Assembly (NCBI GenBank): GCA_903825695.1
Contig: CAIKBP010000105.1
Location: forward strand, 1 to 14,271
Source of the DNA: an uncultured Verrucomicrobiota bacterium
GTDB taxonomy: Bacteria; Verrucomicrobiota; Verrucomicrobiia; Palsa-1439
Length of the DNA stretch: 14,271 nt
Direction of reading: 5' to 3'
A program made the position numbers and the translations under genes. Position 1 is the stretch's first letter; the number at the start of each line of letters is the position of its first letter. Positions 1 through 5,739 of this stretch are shown in pieces. The notes beneath the pieces are model-generated. The model was not told where the DNA came from. It ran no database searches and saw nothing but the letters and a program-made list of their open reading frames with translations.

Positions 1-381
1 CTGTGGATCGTGCAGGACAAGACGATCGCAGTGCTCGGTCTGGCGTTCAAACCGAACACTGACGACATGCGGTCCGCGCCATCGTTGGAAGTAATACGTT
101 CACTACAAAAAGAGGGCGCCCGCATTCGCGCCTACGACCCGAAGGCGATGGAGAAAGCCCGCGAGGTTCTGAGCAGTATCGAATTTTGCGACTCACCCTA
201 TGCTGCCGCCAAAGATGCTGACGCGCTGCTGATTTGTACCGAGTGGGACGAGTTTCGTCACCTCGACTTGGGCAAACTACGGGCGGTCATGGGGCAACCC
301 ATTGTGCTTGATGGACGAAACATCTATGATCCGAAACAAATGGAAAAACTCGGTTTCGTCTATAAGAGCATCGGTCGCTGA
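1..381 (+). CDS. ugd: UDP-glucose 6-dehydrogenase, C-terminal part (5' truncated by window edge)
   Basis: The frame is open from the first base and ends at TGA 379-381, so this is the last 126 or so residues of a larger gene; the GTG at position 10 is internal. The visible part is the C-terminal UDP-binding domain of the UDP-glucose/GDP-mannose dehydrogenase family. It has the hallmark LGLAFKPNTDDMR segment near its start, followed by the AYDP strand, the ALLICTEWDEF stretch and the closing LDGRNIYDP motif. The family oxidises UDP-glucose to UDP-glucuronate with two NAD+ in the cytosol, supplying capsule, LPS or exopolysaccharide synthesis. The NAD-binding and catalytic Cys domains lie upstream of the window. 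It converges on lysC with only 20 bases between the stops. A related GDP-mannose or UDP-ManNAc dehydrogenase is possible, but the motif wording favours UDP-glucose dehydrogenase. Confidence 0.88.
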   Translation: MWIVQDKTIAVLGLAFKPNTDDMRSAPSLEVIRSLQKEGARIRAYDPKAMEKAREVLSSIEFCDSPYAAAKDADALLICTEWDEFRHLDLGKLRAVMGQPIVLDGRNIYDPKQMEKLGFVYKSIGR

Positions 382-401
382 GCAGTACCTGACGCGCGAG
401 A

Positions 402-881
402 CTAGCTTCTTGCCAAACCGAATGCATCATGTATCGCCCGCGTGGCCTTGTCGGCGTCCTTCAGGCCGATGATGACGCTGATCTTGATCTCGCTGGTGGA
501 GATCATGTCGATGTTAATACCGTTGGCGGCCAGCATCTCGAATATCTTCGCTGCGATGCCGGGATGCGAACGCATCCCAATGCCGACGACTGAGAGCTTG
601 GCAATGTCGGGGGTTGAGCGTGCTTCGCGGGCACCGATCTCTTTGACGATGGGCTGCAGTACCTTGGCGCTCTTGGCTGCTTCATTGGCGGCAACGGTAA
701 AGGAAATGTCAGTGAATCCCTTTTCGCTGACGTTCTGCACAATGACATCGATGTTGATGTTGGCGTCGGCGATTGCCTTGAAGATCTTGGCGGCGATACC
801 GGGTTTGTCGGGGACGCCCGCGATAGTGACCTTGGCTTGGTTCTTGTCAACCGCTACGCCACGGATGACAACGTCTTCCAT
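402..881 (-). other. Possible in-frame beta-subunit start inside lysC
   Basis: Codon 247 of lysC is an ATG (bases 881-879) that opens the segment MEDVVIRGVAVDKNQAKVT. In several Gram-positive aspartokinases an internal start at this place yields a regulatory beta subunit, and the Corynebacterium one begins with a very similar MEEAVLTGVATDK. A purine-rich GAAAGAAGAA lies about 9 bases upstream on the minus strand, a weak ribosome site. If used, it would give a 159-residue protein with both ACT domains. This is inferred by homology only; the sequence may simply be the conserved domain boundary. Confidence 0.3.
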
Positions 882-1619
882 CTTGGATGTTTCTTCTTTC
901 ACAGTGGTTCCTGGATTATTGTTGAAACTGCTGCGAACTTCAAACACAACGCTGAACTTCTTCGCAAACTCAACGGAACGCGCCTGCATGACCTTTGAAC
1001 CGAGCGCGGCGAGTTCAAGCATCTCATCGTAGCTGATTTCCTCCAGCTTGCTGGCGTTGGGCACGATGCGCGGGTCGGCGGTATAGACGCCATCCACGTC
1101 AGTGTAAATCTGGCAGACATCCGCCTTCACTGCAGCGGCAATCGCGACGGCACTGAGATCACTTCCGCCACGTCCCAGTGTGGTGATGTGGCCTTCGGGA
1201 GTGGTGCCTTGAAAGCCAGCGACAATAACGATGTTGCCTTCGTCCAGTAATTCATGGATGCGCTTCGGGGTGACATTGGCGATTCTCGCCTTGGTGTGGA
1301 TGCCATCGGTGACGATACCCGCCTGTGCGCCTGTCAAAGACACGGCTTTTGCCCCAAGCGCGTGCAGCGCCATCGCCAGCAACGCGATGGTGGTCTGTTC
1401 GCCAGTGGCAAGCAGCACGTCCATCTCACGTTCATTTGGTTCAGGATGGACCTCCTTGGCCAGCTTGATGAGCGAATCGGTCTCGCCACTCATAGCGGAA
1501 ACGACGACGACAACCTTGTTGCCTTTCTGCTGCGTCGCCAACACGCGCCGCGCAACGTTCTTGATCCGCTCGGGATTCCCGACGGATGTGCCGCCATATT
1601 TCTGAACAATAACTGCCAT
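402..1619 (-). CDS. lysC: Aspartate kinase (aspartokinase), ACT-regulated
   Basis: 405 residues, the usual length of a monofunctional bacterial aspartokinase. It phosphorylates L-aspartate with ATP, the first step toward lysine (or diaminopimelate), threonine and methionine. The amino-acid kinase domain fills about residues 1-245, with the N-terminal KYGGTSV motif at 7-13, the VVVVSAMSGETD segment, and GRGGSDLSA and TDVDGVYTADPR further on. Two ACT domains follow (about 265-400), with VPDKPGIAAKIF and SHPGIAAKIF repeats, the site of lysine/threonine feedback control in this family. It starts at ATG 1619, 21 bases after the hom stop, with only a weak Shine-Dalgarno, which fits translational coupling in a hom-lysC operon. 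An in-frame ATG at 881 sits where the separate beta subunit begins in Bacillus and Corynebacterium homologues. Confidence 0.95.
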   Translation of the reverse strand: MAVIVQKYGGTSVGNPERIKNVARRVLATQQKGNKVVVVVSAMSGETDSLIKLAKEVHPEPNEREMDVLLATGEQTTIALLAMALHALGAKAVSLTGAQAGIVTDGIHTKARIANVTPKRIHELLDEGNIVIVAGFQGTTPEGHITTLGRGGSDLSAVAIAAAVKADVCQIYTDVDGVYTADPRIVPNASKLEEISYDEMLELAALGSKVMQARSVEFAKKFSVVFEVRSSFNNNPGTTVKEETSKMEDVVIRGVAVDKNQAKVTIAGVPDKPGIAAKIFKAIADANINIDVIVQNVSEKGFTDISFTVAANEAAKSAKVLQPIVKEIGAREARSTPDIAKLSVVGIGMRSHPGIAAKIFEMLAANGINIDMISTSEIKISVIIGLKDADKATRAIHDAFGLARS

Positions 1620-1640
1620 CTTAATGCCCGATTCTCACGC

Positions 1641-2981
1641 CTAGTCGAAGTTCTCCACGCGGATGATGATGGTTTTGTCCTTCACAACGGGCAACCGGTC
1701 GATCTCAGCCACGGCGTCTCGCACGGCGCGATCTTTTGCTACGTGCAACATGAAGATCAGCGGCACGTGGTCGCTTGGAGGATGGCCGGGTTTCGACTCC
1801 GGAGCCTCGCGCTGCAACACTGAGGCTATGCTGATGTCGGCATCGCCCAGCACCTTCGCAACTTTGGCGATGACGCCCGGCCAGTCTTCGACTGTCAGCC
1901 GCAGGTAGTAACGCGACTCGACATCATCGATGGTTCGGACCCGTGCGTTAAGTCGATGCGCGACAAAGGCCGGCACGCGTTGGACGCTGCCACATTTCAG
2001 ATTCAGCGCGGCATCGGCCAGATCGGCAATGACAGCACTGGAGGTCGCGTCAGCACCGGCACCCCTGCCATAGAACATAGTCTCCCCGACGACGTCGCCG
2101 CGTACGACCACGCCGTTGAAGGCGCCACCAACGCTCGCCAGAACGTGATCGCGTGGAATAAGCGTCGGATGCACACGGACTTCAATGGGGGCGGAATCGG
2201 AAGCGTCGGCAGTTTTGATTATCGCCAGCAATTTGACCGCGTAGCCGAGTTCACTAGCAATCTCGATGTCGTACTTGGTGACGTGACGAATCCCTTCGAC
2301 ATAGGTGTTCTCAAGCCCCGTCCAGAACCCATGCGCCAGCGAGGCGAGAATGGTCGCCTTGTGCGCGGAGTCTCCGCCATCCACGTCCAGCGATGGGTCA
2401 GCCTCGGCGTAACCCAGTTTCTGCGCTTCGGCCAACACTTCGTCGAAATCCTTTCCCTCGGCGGTCATGCGCGAAAGGATGTAATTGCAGGTGCCATTAA
2501 CAATGCCGTAGATGAGAGGGAACCGATTGGCGACGAATCCTTCCCGCAAAGCTTTGATTATCGGGATACCGCCACAGACGCTGGCTTCGTAGAAAACGTT
2601 GGCGGAATTCCTAGCCGCGGCTGCGAAGATTTCTTCGCCGTGGTGCGCGAGGAGCGCTTTGTTGGCGGTCACTACGACCTTGCCGCGGTTGAGCGCATCG
2701 AGTAGGACGGTCCTGGCAAAACTGGTGCCGCCCAACAACTCGACAATGACAGGAACGTTTGGGTCATCAAGGACAACCTTCGCGTCTCGAACCAACACGC
2801 TGGCTGGGACGGGTAGGTTTTTCAGTCTGGATTTATCCTTGTCGCAAACCCACTTGAGGTTAAGGCGGACGCCCAGCCGTTCTGCGATGAGATCAGTATT
2901 GCGAGCGAGATTCCTCACCACGCCTCTGCCGACGACGCCCGCGCCGATTAGACCGATATTCAGTTGTTGTACCTTCTCCAT
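1641..2981 (-). CDS. hom: Homoserine dehydrogenase
   Basis: 446 residues, typical of the monofunctional ACT-containing form. It reduces aspartate semialdehyde to homoserine with NAD(P)H, the branch point to threonine and methionine. The Rossmann motif GLIGAGVVGRG lies at about 10-20, the VVTANKALLA segment at 103-112, and the catalytic core GYAEADPSLDVDGGDSAHK ends in Lys208, with Asp204 nearby. A C-terminal ACT domain from about 355 to 440 (TVEDWPGVIAKVAKVLGDADISI) implies feedback control, probably by threonine. The start is ATG 2981, with a good GAGG ribosome site at 2990-2993, 8 bases away. lysC follows after 21 bases on the same strand, so the two consecutive aspartate-family genes probably form one transcript. 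The divergent lipoprotein gene shares the upstream gap. Confidence 0.95.
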   Translation of the reverse strand: MEKVQQLNIGLIGAGVVGRGVVRNLARNTDLIAERLGVRLNLKWVCDKDKSRLKNLPVPASVLVRDAKVVLDDPNVPVIVELLGGTSFARTVLLDALNRGKVVVTANKALLAHHGEEIFAAAARNSANVFYEASVCGGIPIIKALREGFVANRFPLIYGIVNGTCNYILSRMTAEGKDFDEVLAEAQKLGYAEADPSLDVDGGDSAHKATILASLAHGFWTGLENTYVEGIRHVTKYDIEIASELGYAVKLLAIIKTADASDSAPIEVRVHPTLIPRDHVLASVGGAFNGVVVRGDVVGETMFYGRGAGADATSSAVIADLADAALNLKCGSVQRVPAFVAHRLNARVRTIDDVESRYYLRLTVEDWPGVIAKVAKVLGDADISIASVLQREAPESKPGHPPSDHVPLIFMLHVAKDRAVRDAVAEIDRLPVVKDKTIIIRVENFD

Positions 2982-3029
2982 TGAGAGAACCTCAAAACTA
3001 GACGGGAAGTGTAATGGCAGGTTGAAACT

Positions 3030-3058
3030 TTGTCCAGACCATCGCTTTGTGCTATATG
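3030..3058 (+). promoter_or_regulatory. Candidate sigma70-type promoter for the lipoprotein gene
   Basis: TTGTCC (3030-3035) and TATATG (3053-3058) are separated by exactly 17 bases, each matching 4 of 6 consensus positions. The element lies in the locally AT-rich gap between hom and the lipoprotein gene. Transcription would start near 3065, leaving a leader of about 60 bases. It is a consensus match by eye only. Confidence 0.35.
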
Positions 3059-3116
3059 TATTTATTAGTAATTGGCCGCGCGCGGTTCTAATTTGGCGTG
3101 GCCTACAAAACGACGG

Positions 3117-3123
3117 AGGAGGT
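3117..3123 (+). promoter_or_regulatory. Consensus Shine-Dalgarno that fixes the lipoprotein start
   Basis: AGGAGGT is a full complement of the 16S rRNA 3' tail and sits 4 bases before ATG 3128. It rules out the earlier in-frame GTG at 3098, which would put ten extra residues before the signal peptide. It is the strongest ribosome site in the window, so this small protein may be made in quantity. Confidence 0.8.
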
Positions 3124-3127
3124 CCAC

Positions 3128-3583
3128 ATGAGAAGAGTTTGCATGGTGACGGCAGGATTGGTCGGAGTCGTGTTTGCAGCAGGTTGTGCCACGCGAGTCA
3201 TGGTGATGCAAACACATCGCGAGGACGTGAGCGCGCAGTCCAGAGTGCTGGCCATTGCGGCGCGAAACCTTGAGGAAACGGCTTCGCGGCAGTATGCCGA
3301 TGCATCGCGGGAAGAGATGGTCCGCGCAGTAGCGGCGTTTCACTACGAAGCGGAGGAATTCGCGGGGGCTGCAGCACGTTGGTTGTCCGACGACAACGTG
3401 AACACGCGCTACGAGCATTTGATTGAAGCGTGGGTGAAGGTGGAGAAGACCTTCCCGAACATGAAAGCCGACAGCTTGGCGCAAGACGCCTATCAACGAG
3501 TGGCCCACGAATGGGAGCGCCTGGCGCGAGTCTCAGGTTACGCGGGTAGAGCGTACCAGCAGAAAATTGAGCGGGGAGGCTGA
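3128..3583 (+). CDS. Small predicted lipoprotein of unknown function
   Basis: 151 residues from ATG 3128, chosen for its perfect Shine-Dalgarno and because the signal peptide then begins at residue 1. The N-terminus is a classic lipoprotein signal: MRR, a hydrophobic stretch, then A17-A18-G19-C20, so Cys20 should be lipidated by the Lgt/Lsp pathway. The mature part is rich in Ala, Glu and Arg with regular hydrophobic spacing and has no cysteine. It looks all-helical, with two Trp and several Tyr residues (AARWLSDDNVNTRYEHLIEAW). The content suggests a helical periplasmic or outer-membrane-anchored protein of a type common in Verrucomicrobiota-like genomes, but I recognise no family and assign no function. 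It is flanked by minus-strand genes on both sides, so it is probably monocistronic. Confidence 0.8.
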   Translation: MRRVCMVTAGLVGVVFAAGCATRVMVMQTHREDVSAQSRVLAIAARNLEETASRQYADASREEMVRAVAAFHYEAEEFAGAAARWLSDDNVNTRYEHLIEAWVKVEKTFPNMKADSLAQDAYQRVAHEWERLARVSGYAGRAYQQKIERGG

Positions 3584-3591
3584 TCGGCGTG

Positions 3592-3613
3592 CGCGGGCAA
3601 ACCTTGCCCCGCG
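3592..3613 (+). terminator. GC-rich hairpin just after the lipoprotein stop
   Basis: CGCGGGCAA and TTGCCCCGCG pair as a 9 bp stem with one bulged C and an ACC loop, 8 bases after the TGA at 3581-3583. No T-run follows, so it is not a standard intrinsic terminator. It may still cause termination or protect the 3' end of the message between two convergent genes. Confidence 0.4.
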
Positions 3614-3767
3614 ATTAGCTCTGTTAGGCTCCGGAAGGGTTTGTGGTGCTCGGTCCACTGCCTCGACCGTCACGGTCGTGTCCCCTGCCCCACCGGCACG
3701 ACGCAATTCCATGGGCTACGCCGTGGTTTGATGGTCAGATGGTCAATGCGCGTCGCACACGGAATCT

Positions 3768-4952
3768 TCAGCCGCGCCGCACGAAGCGCGCGATCCGTTC
3801 GACGGCTTGTTCCAGTTCTGGCATCGCCGTGCAATAACTGGCGCGGATGTGTCCCTCACCGCCAGGGCCGAATGCGTTGCCCGGTACAACCGCAACGCGC
3901 TCACGCTCCAGCAGTTGAATGGCGAACTCGCGTGAACTCAGTCCTGTTCCACGAACCGACGGGAAGGCATAGAATGTGCCTTCGGGCATGTGGCAGGTCA
4001 GGCCGATTTCATTGAATGATTTGACGATAAAGTTGCGCCGGAGCCGATATTGTTCGCGCATCGCCACAACGTCATCCATCCCGCCTGCGAGCGCCTCGAC
4101 GGCCGCTTCTTGGCTGATGATTGACGCACAGAGCATCGAATACTGGTGCACGCGCACCATGCCTTCGATCAAGTTCGCGGGTGCGCAGGCGTAGCCGATA
4201 CGGAAGCCCGTCATCGCAAACGCCTTCGAAAACCCATGCAGGAGAATTGTTCGCTCCTTCATTCCAGGCTGCGCGGCAATGGAGCAATGTTGGGCGCCGT
4301 AGGTCAACTCGCTGTAAATCTCATCGGTGATGACAACAATGTCGTGATCGGTGCACACCCGCGCAATCTTTTCCAACTCCTCGCCGCCCAATGTTGCACC
4401 GGTTGGGTTTGTTGGGAAGTTCAGGATCAGCGCCTTCGTTCGCGGCGTGATCGCGGCCTCAACGTCCGCCGCCCGCAGTGTAAATTTGGTGGCGCTGCCG
4501 GTCTGGATCGCTCTGCCGACACCATGCGTGAGCTGGACGCTGGGGTGGTACGAAACGTAACACGGCTCATGGTATATGACCTCGTCGCCCGGGTTTACCA
4601 CCGCGCGCAACGCGATGTCCAACGCCTCGCTGACACCCACCGTTACAAGGATTTCCGTCTCCGGATTGTAGTCGGCATGGAAGACGTCGCTGACGTATCG
4701 GCTGATGGCTCGCCGTAGTTTCAACAGACCGAAGTTAGAGGTATAGCCTGTCTTCCCCTGCTCCAACGCATATATCGCCGCTTCTCGAATGTGCCATGGC
4801 GTGACGAATCCCGGCTCGCCGATCCCCAGCGAGATCACATCGTCCATGGATTGCACGATGTCGAAAAAATCCCGAATCCCCGAGCGCGGAATTCCGCGCA
4901 CGTGCTCTGCGATAAAATCGCGCTTTGTTGTCCGTTTGTGCAGCATGGTCAC
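3768..4952 (-). CDS. PLP-dependent aminotransferase, class I/II (aspartate/aromatic type)
   Basis: 394 residues, normal for fold-type I aminotransferases. It moves an amino group between an amino acid and a 2-oxo acid. Visible landmarks are SLGIGEPGFVTP near 41-52, Tyr70 in GYTSNFG, NFPTNPTG (178-185) with Asn182, ITDEIYSEL with Asp210 and Tyr213, the PLP-binding Lys243 in GFSKAFAMTGFRIGY, and a late Arg in GHIRASYCT for the substrate carboxylate. The wording is closest to the PatA/AspC-like group, so aspartate or an aromatic or branched amino acid is a likely substrate, but the sequence does not settle it. The start could be GTG 4952 or the nearer ATG 4946; neither has a strong ribosome site. 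An Lrp/AsnC regulator lies 110 bases upstream on the same strand, suggesting amino-acid-dependent control. Confidence 0.9.
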   Translation of the reverse strand: MTMLHKRTTKRDFIAEHVRGIPRSGIRDFFDIVQSMDDVISLGIGEPGFVTPWHIREAAIYALEQGKTGYTSNFGLLKLRRAISRYVSDVFHADYNPETEILVTVGVSEALDIALRAVVNPGDEVIYHEPCYVSYHPSVQLTHGVGRAIQTGSATKFTLRAADVEAAITPRTKALILNFPTNPTGATLGGEELEKIARVCTDHDIVVITDEIYSELTYGAQHCSIAAQPGMKERTILLHGFSKAFAMTGFRIGYACAPANLIEGMVRVHQYSMLCASIISQEAAVEALAGGMDDVVAMREQYRLRRNFIVKSFNEIGLTCHMPEGTFYAFPSVRGTGLSSREFAIQLLERERVAVVPGNAFGPGGEGHIRASYCTAMPELEQAVERIARFVRRG

Positions 4953-5062
4953 CTATTCTAACAGGCAGGAAGGGAAAATCAAGGGATCTCCAGCGGCGCA
5001 ATGGGGAAAGGAGTAATATCCCCCGTTGGCGAGGCCAGATAGGTATCGGATGCTCGTTCCTG

Positions 5063-5545
5063 CTACGGACTGACCTTTAACCGCTCAACCCCTTCGCCGC
5101 CGTCCATGAGGACACCTTGTTCTTTGTAGGTCTTGAGCATGAAGTGTGTGGCGGTCGATGTGACCCCTTCGAGGGTGGCGAGCTTCTCGGCGACGAACTG
5201 CGCGACCTCGCGCAGGTTGCGGCCCTCAACGAAGATCAAAAGATCGTAACCGCCCGACATTAGGAACAAGGAGGTCACTTCGCCGAATTTGGCGATGCGC
5301 TTGGCGATGCGGTCGAAACCACCTTCGCGCTCCGGCTGGATCCTAACCTCAATGACAGCCTTAACGAGGTTGGTGTCGAGCTTGTCATCGTTGATTATGG
5401 CTTTGTACCCGAGGATCACCTTTTCATCCTCGTATTGTTTGATGCGACGCCGAACTTCCTCTGGTGGGCAGTTTAGCATCTTCCCCAGTTGCTCGGGTGT
5501 ACGCAGCGCATGTTCTTCGAGTAGTTTTAAAAGTGGATCATACAT
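5063..5545 (-). CDS. Lrp/AsnC-family transcriptional regulator
   Basis: 160 residues, standard for the family. An N-terminal winged helix (about 1-47; TPEQLGKMLNCPPEEVRRRI is the likely HTH) is followed by the RAM ligand-binding domain. The domain shows the typical AVIEVRI strand, and the SGGYDLLIF segment contains the conserved G-Y-D (99-101) at the amino-acid binding and dimerisation interface. Such proteins bind amino acids and form octamers on DNA. The start is ATG 5545, with only a weak GGTG upstream. The gene reads toward the aminotransferase 110 bases downstream, so the likely target is its own promoter and that gene. The intervening gap is long enough to hold a second promoter, though I see no clear one. 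The tRNA-Pro gene diverges from it. Confidence 0.92.
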   Translation of the reverse strand: MYDPLLKLLEEHALRTPEQLGKMLNCPPEEVRRRIKQYEDEKVILGYKAIINDDKLDTNLVKAVIEVRIQPEREGGFDRIAKRIAKFGEVTSLFLMSGGYDLLIFVEGRNLREVAQFVAEKLATLEGVTSTATHFMLKTYKEQGVLMDGGEGVERLKVSP

Positions 5546-5636
5546 AACAACACCAGTCTAGTGGCCGTGCAGCCTTATGCAAAGTTCAAAGTTACATTGC
5601 CGTAAGGGGCGAAACTGTGTTAGTCTTCGCAAATAT

Positions 5637-5713
5637 CGGGACGTAGCGCAGTCTGGTAGCGCACTTGCATGGGGTGCAAGGGGTCGCGAGTTCGAATCTC
5701 GCCGTCCCGACCA
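5637..5713 (+). tRNA. tRNA-Pro (anticodon GGG)
   Basis: A complete 77-base cloverleaf with the CCA encoded. The acceptor CGGGACG pairs with CGTCCCG, the D stem is GCGC/GCGC, the anticodon stem CTTGC/GCAAG carries loop ATGGGGT with anticodon GGG at positions 34-36, and the T stem GCGAG/CTCGC has loop TTCGAAT. All stems are fully paired. The anticodon reads CCC and CCU. It stands alone, between the Lrp-type gene and the end of the kinase gene. Confidence 0.97.
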
Positions 5714-5739
5714 ATTCTTCTCGTTGTCACTGTTTCCAA

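Noticed and set aside
1956..2705. Plus-strand open frame opposite hom (249 codons)
   Set aside because: It is antisense to the unmistakable homoserine dehydrogenase, with no ribosome site or family resemblance.
3641..4015. Plus-strand open frame in the gap after the lipoprotein
   Set aside because: It runs into the aminotransferase coding region on the other strand and its translation is Arg/Cys-rich without structure. The 3584-3767 gap holds only the hairpin and a small dyad at 3664-3678.
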